This document shows positions 44,311 through 54,192 of a stretch of 64,000 nt of DNA, one piece after another. Position 1 is the first letter of the stretch. Each line of letters starts with the position of its first letter. The stretch is from Mesostigma viride. Its lineage: Eukaryota; Streptophyta; Mesostigmatophyceae; Mesostigmatales; Mesostigmataceae. The notes below the pieces were generated by a model. It was not told the DNA's origin and did not search any database. It worked only from the letters and a program-made list of their open reading frames with translations. The DNA lies in assembly GCA_009746045.1 (NCBI GenBank), contig RPFO01000451.1, positions 1-64,000 of the forward strand, written 5' to 3'. The position numbers and the translations under genes are program-made.

Positions 44311-45009
44311 AGTTAAACTTTCTTAGCACACGCAATGTGAAGGATATGGTTGCAATGCAGCAATGTGTGAATATGGTTGGAAACGGAGCTTTGTTAAATC
44401 GGATAATGTTTACAGCGCTCACACACTTGAGGCTTGTACACGCGCTTGCCAAGTCAAGGCACAACACGTGAGGCGGGCTCGCAAGAGATGCCCATTTGGC
44501 ACTGGCCTATTGTTTATATACTTGTGCACTGTGCTTGCTAGTCCTGAGCAGCCTAGGAGGCCTGCTCAGTAATAACACCCCCGGTACAGTATTCACTACC
44601 TGTACAGCGCCCAACTCCTATACAGTAGGTCTGCCATACAGGCACAGTGACCACAGAGTACAGTCACCACAGTGATTATTGCATCTGCACCTAGAAGTCC
44701 AGGACTAAGCCTGCGGTACCAACAGACCACAGGTTAAGATTCCTATTTCCTGCGTACGACGTATTAATCCAATACCGTCGTAGGTACAGCACCTAATTCC
44801 TGTCAGCCCAGGAATTACTGTCGACCCCATATGTCGTCGGCAAATATTCACGTCCGACTTAGAAGAACAGCCGGCTCGCGCTCGCGCGCGACCGGGAAGT
44901 CGGAACGCCATAACTTTCTTGATACTTGTCGGAATGAACTCGTTCCGGTGCCGCTGGAATCGCAGAGATATGCCGAATCAGGATCACGCCAATGCGCTTG
45001 GCGTTAACT
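44311..45009 (-). repeat. Element 2 5' LTR
   Basis: Copy of 37039-37737. On the minus strand this is the promoter-bearing LTR; no specific promoter box can be assigned with confidence. Confidence 0.95.
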
Positions 45010-45405
45010 CCTCCGGCAGCTCGAGGTCCACGAGGTCCTCGTCCTCGTCGTAGCCGTCTGACGGGATGTCCCCCACTATCGGCACCACCCTCCCCGGCCC
45101 CGTAACCAGCTCGGGTGCCGTGGGCTGCCCCTCCGCCGGTGGTGCGTTGGGACGCCATACATTGTACAGCAGCGGCCTTGCCGCCAACTGATCCAGGAAC
45201 CGCGGGTCCTCGTCCGAAGACGAGCGACCACTGCCGGCATCGCTGCCAGCGTGATCATCCCTCCCCTGCCGGCCCCGCACTGCCGCCCGGTAGTCCAAAT
45301 CCTCGGACGATGGGGACAGGCTTGACTCCGAAGAGCCCTCATGATCAGAAACGTTCGACATTTTGAATGATAGAGATGAAAACTGTGAGAGTTTTTATAA
45401 ATGCA

Positions 45406-45927
45406 AGTTAATGCACTCGTGCAAATGGATGCGAACGTGTGTTGGATTATGCAATGGCTGGCATAATATCAACCCATGCAAGCTTGCCAAGCTGGATTGC
45501 ATGGGCACGTAGGTTAGGGTAACCTAGCTATCCTGTACTAGTGCTAACCAATGAGGTGCTGGCTCCGTCCAGCTAGATCTACTCCAGCTAGGACTGATAC
45601 GATGCCCACAGGCAACGACTGCCTAACAGCACTACGTGGACGGTCCTGGACCTCCCCTAGGACCTCCGTACAGGACTAGCACTGCAACCACCTTGTGGTC
45701 TGCATCACAGCTCATAAACCCTACCACGTGAATACCCACGTGCGTGTGCACTACATATCTCAGTGCTAATATCTAGCACCCACGTGCCCATCCTGGCACG
45801 TGCGGATCTAAATCCTAGTAGAGATATGTCCAGTGTACTACACTACCGTCCATGTCCGTATCCCACTTGGGAGACGGGGACAACGCCACGTGTACTGATA
45901 GTCTAGGCCTGAAGCCCTAGAATAACT
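45406..45927 (-). repeat. Element 1 5' LTR
   Basis: Copy of 29411-29932, with the ORF X ATG 44 nt inside. The leader contains TTTATAAAAAC but no recognised tRNA primer site. Confidence 0.93.
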
Positions 45928-48900
45928 ATGGTGTCATCATGGCCCGTGTACGTACATGGATGGCATGTATGTAGTTAATGATGAGGATTCAGGCTCCCAT
46001 GGTGTCATCATGGCCCGTCTACGTACATGGATGGCATTTATGTAATTAATGATGAGGATTCAGGCTCCCATGGTGTCATCATCGCCCGTCTACGTACATG
46101 GATGGCATGTATTTTTTTAATGATGAGGATTCAGGCTCCATTGGTGTCATCATGGCCCGTCTACGTACATGGTTGGCATTTATGTAATTAATGAGGAGGA
46201 TTCAGGCTCCCATGGTGTCATCATGGCCCGTCTACGTACATGGATGTCAAGGAATAGTAAATGATGAGGATTCAGGCTCCCATGGTGTCTCCATGGCCCG
46301 TCTACGTACATGAATGGCAAGTATGTAACTAATGATGAGGATTCAGGCTCCCATGGTGTCATCATGGCCCGTCTACGTACATGGATGTCATTTATGTAAT
46401 TAATGATGAGGATTCAGGCTCCCATGGTGTCATCATGGCCCGTCTACGTACATGGATGTCAAAGAAAAAAAAAATGATGAGGATTCAGGCTCCCATGGTG
46501 TCATCATGGCTTGTCTACGTACATGGATGGCATTTATGTAATTAATGATGAGGATTCAGGCTCCCATGGGGTCATCATGGCTTGTCTACGTACATGGTTG
46601 GCATTTATGTAATTAATGATGAGGATTCAGGCTCCCATGGTGTCTCCATGGCTGGCCTACGTACATGGATGGCATTTATGTATTTAATGATGAGGATTCA
46701 GGCTCCCATGGTGTCATCATGGCTTGTCTACCTACATGGTTGGCATTTATGTAACCTGAATCCTCTCATAAAAAAAATGAAGAGGATTCAGGCTCCATTG
46801 GTGTCATCATGGCTGGCCTACGTACATGGATGTCAAGGAATAGTAAATGATGAGGATTCAGGCTCCCATGGGGTCATCATGGCTTGTCTACGTACATGGA
46901 TGGCATTTATGTAATGAATGTGGAGGATTCAGGCTCCCATGGTGTCTCCATGGCTGGCCTACGTACATGGATGGCATTTATGTAACTAATGAGGAGGATT
47001 TAGGCTCCCATGGTGTCATCATCGCCCGTCTACGTACATGGATGGCATTTATGTAATTAATGATGAGGATTCAGGCTCCCATGGTGTCATCATGGCCCGT
47101 CTACGTACATGGATGTCAAGGAATAGTAAATGATGAGGATTCAGGCTCCCATGGTGTCTCCATGGCCCGTCTACGTACATGAATGGCAAGTATGTAATTA
47201 ATGATGAGGATTCAGGCTCCCATGGTGTCATCATGGCCCGTCTACGTACATGGTTGGCATTTATGTAATTAATGATGAGGATTCAGGCTCCCATGGTGTC
47301 ATCATGGCCCGTCTACGTACATGGATGTCAAAGAAAAAAAAAATGATGAGGATTCAGGCTCCCATGGGGTCATCATGGCTTGTCTACGTACATGGATGGC
47401 ATGTATGTAGTTAATGACGAGGATTCAGGCTCCCATGGTGTCTCCATGGCTGGCCTACGTACATGGATGTCAAGGAATAGTAAATCATGAGGATTCAGGC
47501 TCCCATGGTGTCATCATGGCCCGTCCACGTTCATGGATGTCAAGGAATAGTAAATGATGAGTATTCAGGCTCCCATGGTGTCATCATGGCCTGTCTACGT
47601 ACATGGATGGCATGTATGTAATTAATGATGAGGATTCAGGCTCCATTGGTGTCATCATGGCTGGCCTACGTATGTACATGGATGTCAAAGAAAACAAAAT
47701 GATGAGGATTCAGGCTCCCATGGTGTCATCATGGCCCGTCTACGTACATGGATGTCAAGGAATAGTAAATGATGAGGATTCAGGCTCCCATGGTGTCATC
47801 ATGGCCCGTCTACGACCATGGATGTCAAGGAATAGTAAATGATGAGGATTCAGGCTCCCATGGTGTCATCATGGCCTGTCTACATACATGGATGTCAAGG
47901 AATAGTAAATGATCAGGATTCAGGCTCCCATGGTGTCTCCATGGCCCGTCTACGTACATGAATGGCAAGTATGTAATTAATGATGAGGATTCAGGCTCCC
48001 ATGGTGTCATCATGGCCCGTCTACGTACATGGATGTCATTTATGTAATTAATGATGAGGATTCAGGCTCCCATGGTGTCATCATGGCCCGTCTACGTACA
48101 TGGATGTCAAAGAAAAAAAAAATGATGAGGATTCAGGCTCCCATGGGGTCATCATGGCTTGTCTACGTACATGGATGGCATGTATGTAATTAATGAGGAG
48201 GATTCAGGCTCCCATGGTGTCTCCATGGCTGGCCTACGTACATGGATGTCAAGGAATAGTAAATCATGAGGATTCAGGCTCCCATGGTGTCATCATGGCC
48301 CGTCTACGTACATGGATGTCAAGGAATAGTAAATGATGAGTATTCAGGCTCCCATGGTGTCATCATGGCCTGTCTACGTACATGGATGGCATGTATGTAA
48401 TTAATGATGAGGATTCAGGCTCCATTGGTGTCATCATGGCTGGCCTACGTATGTACATGGATGTCAAAGAAAACAAAATGATGAGGATTCAGGCTCCCAT
48501 GGTGTCATCATGGCCCGTCTACGTACATGGATGTCAAGGAATAGTAAATGATGAGGATTCAGGCTCCCATGGTGTCATCATGGCCCGTCTACGTACATGG
48601 ATGTCAAGGAATAGTAAATGATGAGGATTCAGGCTCCCATGGTGTCATCATGGCCTGTCTACGTACATGGATGTCATTTATGTATTTAATGATGAGGATT
48701 CAGGCTCCCATGGTGTCATCATGGCCCGTCTACGTACATGGATGTCAAGGAATAGTAAATGATGAGGATTCAGGCTCCCATGGTGTCATCATGGCCTGTC
48801 TACGTACATGGATGGCATGTATGTAATTAATGATGAGGATTCAAGCTCCATTGGTGTCATCATGGCTGGCCTACGTATGTACATGGATGTCAAAGAAAAC

Positions 48901-49030
48901 AAAATGATGAGGATTCAGGCTCCCATGGTGTCATCATGGCCCGTCTACGTACATGGGTGGCATTTATGTATTTAATGATGAGGATTTAGGCTCCCATGGG
49001 GTCATCATGGCTTGTCTACGTACATGGAGT
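45928..49030. repeat. ~70-bp array, right part
   Basis: About 44 units, all in the AGGATTCAGGCTCCCATGG orientation. A higher-order duplication is visible: about 47460-47830 is repeated almost exactly at about 48240-48610 (period near 780 bp), including the rare CTACGTATGTACATGG variant, which recurs a third time near 48870. Spacer types match those in the left array. Confidence 0.95.
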
Positions 49031-50950
49031 CATATTGATTCATGGAACAATGAGATACCATTCTTAATTGAAAATTGTTCTTGATACTTTCACATGCATG
49101 CCCGGAATCGTGAATTTGTGCGGGTTTCCATGATGACAATCCTCATTGAATTCTTGAGCACACAATATTGAGCAATTTAGGGGCACTTCGGCAATGTTGA
49201 CCATTTTCATTCATGATAAAATTAACATTTAATGCAATAAATACATATTCCACTCATTTTAATAAACCATGCAAAAACTTTACAAGCACGCTCAAGCTAG
49301 GGGTGGGCTGGCATGCACGCGTGGGTGTGGGGGTGGGCTGGCATGCATGCGTGGGTGTGGGGGTGGGCTAGCCTGCATGCGTGGGTGTGTGGGGGGGCTG
49401 GCATGCATGCGTGGGTGTGTGTGGGGGCTAGCATGCATGCGTAAGTGTGGGGGGGGCTGGCATGCATGCGTGGGTGTGTATGGGGGCTGGCATGCATGCG
49501 TGGGTGTGTGTGTGGGGCTAGCATGCATGCGTGGGTGTGGGGGGGGCTGTCATGCATGCGTGGGTGTGGGGGGGGGCTGGCATGCATGCGTGGGTGTGTG
49601 GGGGGGCTAGCATGCATGCGTGGGTGTGGGGGTGGGCTAGCATGCATGCGTGGGTGTGAGTGTGGGCTAGCATGCATGCGTGGGTGTGGGGGTGGGCTAG
49701 CATGCATGCGTGGGTGTGGGGGGGGGCTAGCACGCCCCACCCCTCCATCGGCACAGCCAGCCTTGTGAGTCTACCCTTAACAACAAGGCTGGTAGGACGA
49801 CACGCCTGAGCAGCATATGTCATGCCTATCTCAGGCTAATAATGTGTGATTTTGTGCCAACAACCAAGTTGTTCCACCCAACAACACATTATAAACCCTC
49901 TTCCAAAATGCCCAACAAGCCGGACACGTGGAGGACCACACACGCAGTATATAAAGAGAAAATAAGCTGACTTTTTATCCAGCCAACCTGTGGCTAGCTG
50001 CTCTGGTTAGCATGACAAATGCTAACATTTACTCAGTGGGAAAGGTGAAGAGACCATTGGAACAGCCTACCTGACGCATGTGCCACCAAAGCATTGTGTC
50101 CCGCAAAATGCACACTGCCTCCTTTCTAACAAGCACGAGCCGCTCTCTTTAGGAGACAGGTGCCAGCTCGTCAGTGTCTGGGGAAAATGATGCCGCTGCT
50201 TAGGAAGACCGCGTGAATTTCCTCGAACACAACTGTCTATAAAGCACAAGAAATTTCAGAGAAGCATGGAAATAAAAGCATTACACCTTCCCGACAGGTT
50301 GCGGGCCACGCGCTGCAGAAAGCCAGCCACGTCACAGACGATTAACTAGCTAAAAGACACCCAGGAATCCAGCGATGCAGCGCCAGGACCCGCAACTTTC
50401 TGGCTGCATCTGGCCGGAAAGAAGGCAAAAAGCTTACGCTCAACGAGCTAAGAAAGCAGGAAAACGCTAGCTTAAGACGTTTAACACAAGAACGTACCAT
50501 AACGGGCATTTATTCGTGCCCAGGCGCACAAGAAAGTCCACCCTTTCATGGAGTGGTTGGGCAGTACGCATCGCGCAGGGCTAATGTTATCTTACCGCAA
50601 AATGACGGGAAAGGTAAAGATAGCAGCGGGAATTTTTACGGCTTTAGAAACATCATTAAACTAGCTTTCCTTACGACCATCAAAACTGGCAACAATCGAC
50701 AATCAACCCGGCAGGCATCCATTATACTTTATTCATCCCGACAGAAATTCAGGCCGGACCCCCCCTGCCGATGGCAAAGAAAAAAAGCCCGCGACATTAT
50801 AGATCGCAACCATCCCGCCATAAATTAGAATCAGTAACTAATTTTCTCCAACAATCGAGCATTTTTTCTGCTTTCCGCGTGCCAGATTTGTCACGTTTCG
50901 TCTAAAGGCAGTCGCCATGGCCACTACCGCAAGGGGTGCGCGCACCGTGC
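49031..50950 (-). repeat. Right terminal arm of element A
   Basis: Inverted copy of 7196-9090, from CATATTGATTCATGGAACAATG to GCGCGCACCGTGC. It lacks the terminal ~73 bp present on the left, so the expected TCCCCTTAA end is missing. The arms are very similar with scattered substitutions and small indels. Confidence 0.9.
49310..49735. repeat. Minisatellite GCATGCATGCGTGGGTGTG (right arm)
   Basis: About 14 units, the inverse of 8410-8820, with different unit order and number. This shows that the arms have evolved independently in this tract. Confidence 0.95.
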
Positions 50951-51828
50951 CGACATAGCTTTTGGGCCTCAATTTGCACCGAAATTTGGTCCGTACCGTC
51001 CAGCTCAGTCGGATTATGTATGTGGATCGGCCGTGTTGGTTGCATACGCAGGTATATTAATTCTTGCATTCGCCCCGGACCTTCCCCAGGACAGGTCAGG
51101 ATATAACAATAATTCTTGCATTCGCCCCCGCCCTTTCCTATGGCCTGGTCAGGTTTGGGCGCGACGCCACTAGCGCGGCGCCCGCGACAGAGTGGCCAGG
51201 CTCGAGCACGTTTTCTGGATCCCAAGCACCGGATTGGACACTGTCCGAGGACTGGACAGGAATTGGCTGACCAATCGGATGCTTGCTCGTCGTCTCCAAA
51301 AACATATATAAAGAGCCAAATCGCGCGAACTACGCAATGATCCTTTAAGCAGCATTACTCTGCCGAAATGTCAACCTAGGCCGGTCAAGTGACGCCGAGG
51401 TGTTCACCGATAGTTCAGGTCAGCCCCAGCGCGCCTTCGAATGTAGGCACGGTCGCATTTTTTTTTAGGAAATGTAGAATTGTTGTCGACCAGCTACCAA
51501 CGCCCGACCGGACCCATACAACGGAAACATCAAGGCGAAGGCGATGTGATGTAGGTGTGTCTGATATCTCATTAATACACAGAGCATCGTGAATATAATA
51601 TATAATATAAATTATATAATCATTGAGAATGATAGATTACGGAGGTGAGATAGGCATGCAACATAAGGAAAAACCCGATAACTGGGAGAATAACCCTGAA
51701 GAAATTAATAGTAATCTGACACAAACATCCAAGGATCACGCCAGCGGCACAAGGTACAACTAACTATACATCACAAAACTACACGCAGCAACAGCGCTGC
51801 CGGCCCACCATGCAGGCCTGGAAGGGAT
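50951..51828. other. Flank between element A and RLE copy 2, including its 3' UTR
   Basis: CATTCGCCCCGGACCTT and CATTCGCCCCCGCCCTTTCC near 51066 and 51119 are a weak ~52-bp duplication. AT-rich ATAATATATAATATAAATT is at about 51593-51620, and the RLE element 3' UTR lies to its right. No gene. Confidence 0.5.
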
Positions 51829-54192
51829 CTAGACCGCATGGGTCGCGACAAAGTCGGCCCGGGTGCGGCGGAATAACACATCAGCCACGGTGCGAGTGAG
51901 GGCGAGTGACAGGCGCTGCCGCCAATACGAGGACCACGTGCGGGCCGACCACGGGGCGGTCTGACCCTCGAGGTCGAGGCGGTCTTCACGGCGCTGGCAG
52001 CACTCGTGGAAAAACTCCGCTGTCTTGGGGCCCATGGCCCCGAACTCCTCAAGGACAAAGGGGATGACCCGGTGGGGCCCCACATTGCCGTAGGAGGCAA
52101 ACTTGTCGCGCTCAGCCACAGCGGCAGCAGCGCCGGCATCCACAGCCGCCCGGAGGATGTGGCGACCGGAAAGCGGCCGAGCCACGGAGACATCGATGAG
52201 CAGGTGGCAACCCTGCCCGTCGTAGTCAAGCACGGTAATGTCGGGGCGGTGGTTGGGTGAGTAGAGGGCGGCCCCATCCGCGTCCTCGCACTTGATGGTG
52301 GAGTGGGGAAAGACCGACCGAACCATGGCACACACCACCCGGAGGAGAGCGGTATGGAGATAGAGGAACCAGTTCTGGTTCTGCTGGCCACCCATGCACG
52401 CGATGTAGTGCGTCCCAGTAGTATCCAGAGCAAGCCCGCAGCTGCCGCAGGACGCACCCGCCGTGATGAGAGGTTGCGGGGCAAAGAGCTGGTGGCGGAG
52501 AGCGATGGCGTAAAGGGCCGGAACCAGTGTGAACAAAGGGCTCATGGGGAGGGCGCGCAGGAATGCGGACCCCACGCTCCCCTCAAGGGAAACGGAGTGA
52601 AGCCAAGCCTTCCCCTGATCGTTCAAGCTCGCATGCAGACCCATCCAGTCGGCACAGTGTAGTATACCCGCGTAGGTCTTTTGTTGTTTTTCATGAACGC
52701 AGGCAGGGAAGACACTAGGACTGACGACAGTGGACACGCCGGGCGTGCCCCGGGGCAGGCGACGGTGGACGGCCTGAGCGGGGCGGACGAGGTCGCAAGC
52801 CTGCTGGATCCCGAGGTAAGAATCCTGCACAGCCTGCACAAAGGGGAAGGGGGATGGGGTGACCAAGTCGGGAATGGCGCTGACGGCGCTGGGGACCAAC
52901 CGGCGGATCTCCGCCCAGGCCTGAGCAACAGAGCCAAGGAAGGCGGCGGGGGCGAGGCGGGCGGCGCGGGTGAGCCCACACCCGCCCATGCGGCAGGGGA
53001 GGGTGGCCAAGCGCATGGAGTGAGCTGGCAGGCTAGGGCCGGGGAGGAGCACCTGCAAGGCGGCCTGAATGCGCTCGTCATGGCCTTCCGCGGCAAGCCG
53101 CACCAAGTGGGGGGGAGCGCCACGGAGCCAGTGAACCACCCGCGGGTGGGCGCAAAACCACAGGAGGAGCCCTTTGGTCTGGGGGTCCTTGAGGCGCGCC
53201 CAAGTCTCGAGGACATGGGTGCGCTGTTCCACGGTGGCCCGGAGCTCCTCTTCGACGTAGTCAGGGTCACCCACAGGGACGCCCAGGCACGAGAAACCAC
53301 GCGCCCGCGCCAATGCCCCCGGGATAGCCGCGGGGAAGCCAGAGCAGTCCCCCTGGGGCGAAAAGACTGCACACTTGGGGAGGGTGAGCCGAAGGTTGAT
53401 GGCCGCCATGGCCACTTCAAGGGCAGCCAGGGCGGCAACCACAGCGTCGGCCGGGCCAAGGGCATGGATATCGTCCATATAGGCGAGGAGCACGACATCC
53501 GGGTGCGCAGCGTGGACACCTTGGAGAGCCTTGTGCAGCGGGGCAGACAGGTAAAAGGGGCCGAGGGGGTCACCTTGCTGGGTTCCCGTGCGGGAAGCGA
53601 TGTCGGCGAACGTCCCATCCTCCATGAGGAAGGAGAGTTGAGTGGGTTCGCCGTAGCAGGCTGCTGTCCACGCAAGAAGGTCAGGGAACGCCTCGCCGAC
53701 GGCCTCAAAGATGCTAGCCTTGGTGACAGCATTGAACGCATTGTGGCAATCCACCTTCAGCGCCACATGGGTCGGATGCGTCTCGAGGTAGGCCTGAACT
53801 GTGTGCACGATGATGTCGCTGCCCCCTTTGGTGGCGACGCCAAGCTGGGCCGCGACGGACTCCTCAGTATCACTCCGGTTGGGGCAGAAGTAGGCGCGAA
53901 ACTCGGGGGCCTTTTGGCGACAAATGACCTTACTCACCAGCTTGCGTAGGACCTCGCCGCAAGCAATGGGACGAACGCGGCCAGCAGGCGGGGGGACGTC
54001 GTCTTTCAGGAGGGCAATGAGGCGTGCCCCAGCCAGCCAAGGGCGCGCCGCGGGGGCCAGGGACCCCGCGGCCAAGTCGGCGGCAGCCTCAAAGAGTGCG
54101 GTCGCCCCGCCATGGCCCGCCATCACGGAGAGGTGCTCGTAGCGCCAGCCTGAGGGGCCGGTGGAGGAGGCGTTCGGCAGATCCTTCAGCAC
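51829..54192 (-). CDS. RLE retrotransposon RT and endonuclease (copy 2)
   Basis: 787 codons uninterrupted; upstream sequence in the same frame continues to the slip near 54215. RT blocks: TGPSGWRYEHL, KVDCHNAFNAV, RTGTQQGDPLGP (about residue 210) and AYMDDIHALG (about 240). A thumb and linker with MGGCGLTRAARLAPAAFLGS follows. Then C-x2-C-x9-H-x4-C (CGSCGLALDTTGTHYIAC, about 565) and a restriction-like endonuclease core NHRPDITVLDYDG ... LIDVSVARP (about 630-660). This arrangement fits the RLE clades (R2, CRE, NeSL, R4 types). No APE endonuclease or RNase H was seen. The product would bind and nick target DNA and prime reverse transcription there. Confidence 0.93.
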   Translation of the reverse strand: MLKDLPNASSTGPSGWRYEHLSVMAGHGGATALFEAAADLAAGSLAPAARPWLAGARLIALLKDDVPPPAGRVRPIACGEVLRKLVSKVICRQKAPEFRAYFCPNRSDTEESVAAQLGVATKGGSDIIVHTVQAYLETHPTHVALKVDCHNAFNAVTKASIFEAVGEAFPDLLAWTAACYGEPTQLSFLMEDGTFADIASRTGTQQGDPLGPFYLSAPLHKALQGVHAAHPDVVLLAYMDDIHALGPADAVVAALAALEVAMAAINLRLTLPKCAVFSPQGDCSGFPAAIPGALARARGFSCLGVPVGDPDYVEEELRATVEQRTHVLETWARLKDPQTKGLLLWFCAHPRVVHWLRGAPPHLVRLAAEGHDERIQAALQVLLPGPSLPAHSMRLATLPCRMGGCGLTRAARLAPAAFLGSVAQAWAEIRRLVPSAVSAIPDLVTPSPFPFVQAVQDSYLGIQQACDLVRPAQAVHRRLPRGTPGVSTVVSPSVFPACVHEKQQKTYAGILHCADWMGLHASLNDQGKAWLHSVSLEGSVGSAFLRALPMSPLFTLVPALYAIALRHQLFAPQPLITAGASCGSCGLALDTTGTHYIACMGGQQNQNWFLYLHTALLRVVCAMVRSVFPHSTIKCEDADGAALYSPNHRPDITVLDYDGQGCHLLIDVSVARPLSGRHILRAAVDAGAAAAVAERDKFASYGNVGPHRVIPFVLEEFGAMGPKTAEFFHECCQRREDRLDLEGQTAPWSARTWSSYWRQRLSLALTRTVADVLFRRTRADFVATHAV

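Larger units (their letters stand above)
37039..45009 (-). mobile_element. LTR element 2 (Ty1/copia-type), minus strand, nested in element 1
   Basis: 699-bp LTRs at 37039-37737 (3') and 44311-45009 (5') start AGTTAAAC and end GTTAACT, with TSD CCTCC (37034-37038 and 45010-45014). The only LTR difference I noticed is AAGGTTCC versus AAGATTCC, so insertion is very recent. Internal order by transcription: ORF Y (44217-43297), gag (43194-42442), zinc knuckle (42523-42077), UGA stop, then a 1185-codon pol with integrase, protease, RT and RNase H. A purine tract (AAGAAAAGAAAGGATTGG) abuts the 3' LTR. I recognised no standard tRNA primer site after the 5' LTR. It looks intact enough to be active apart from one frame change in gag. 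Confidence 0.95.
36804..45361 (-). pseudogene. Element 1 ORF X, interrupted by LTR element 2
   Basis: Begins at an ATG (45361) 44 nt after the 5' LTR and reads to 45010, then is broken by element 2. It resumes at 37033 and stops at TAA 36804-36806. The two parts total 582 bp when one CCTCC copy is counted, a multiple of three, and stay in one frame across the join, so the ORF was open before insertion (about 193 codons). The N-terminal half is acidic and Ser/Asp-rich (SDHEGSSESS, DGYDEDEDLVDLELPE). The C-terminal half is a charged coiled coil (RREAERIRQEAQLRKELEQ). Not a known copia domain; perhaps a structural or accessory protein. Confidence 0.85.
29411..45927 (-). mobile_element. LTR element 1 (Ty1/copia-type), minus strand, split by element 2
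   Basis: 522-bp LTRs at 29411-29932 (3') and 45406-45927 (5') begin AGTTAATGCA and end AATAACT. TSD ATGGT is at 29406-29410 and 45928-45932; removing the element restores the array consensus CTCCCATGGTGTCATC. The only LTR difference I noticed is CCCATCATGG versus CCCATCCTGG, implying recent insertion. Order in transcription: 5' LTR, 44-nt leader, ORF X (interrupted by element 2), tandem repeats, gag, integrase, protease, RT, RNase H, purine-rich tract (AAAGAAAAGTAATAATGGG), 3' LTR. Without element 2 it is about 8.5 kb. Several frameshifts make it probably defective as assembled. Confidence 0.93.
7123..50950. mobile_element. Element A: giant inverted-repeat element containing nested insertions
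   Basis: The outer segments 7123-9090 and 49031-50950 are inverted copies of each other (clear from 7196 on the left). Each is followed inward by the same 70-bp repeat array in mirror orientation. The left terminus reads TTAA|GGGGACTCGGCGCGG. The right arm ends at 50950 without the matching last ~73 bp, so that end is truncated or rearranged. Subtracting element B (11469-28814) and LTR element 1 (29411-45927), about 10 kb remain, all arms and arrays with no transposase. I infer a non-autonomous foldback element. Its first ~130 bp resemble the left end of B, so the two are related. The alternative is two independent opposed copies. Confidence 0.7.

Noticed and set aside
7123-50950. Element A as a single 44-kb cargo transposon carrying all enclosed genes
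   Set aside because: Target-site duplications show that B and LTR element 1 are later insertions into its arrays. What remains is about 10 kb of non-coding arms and repeats.
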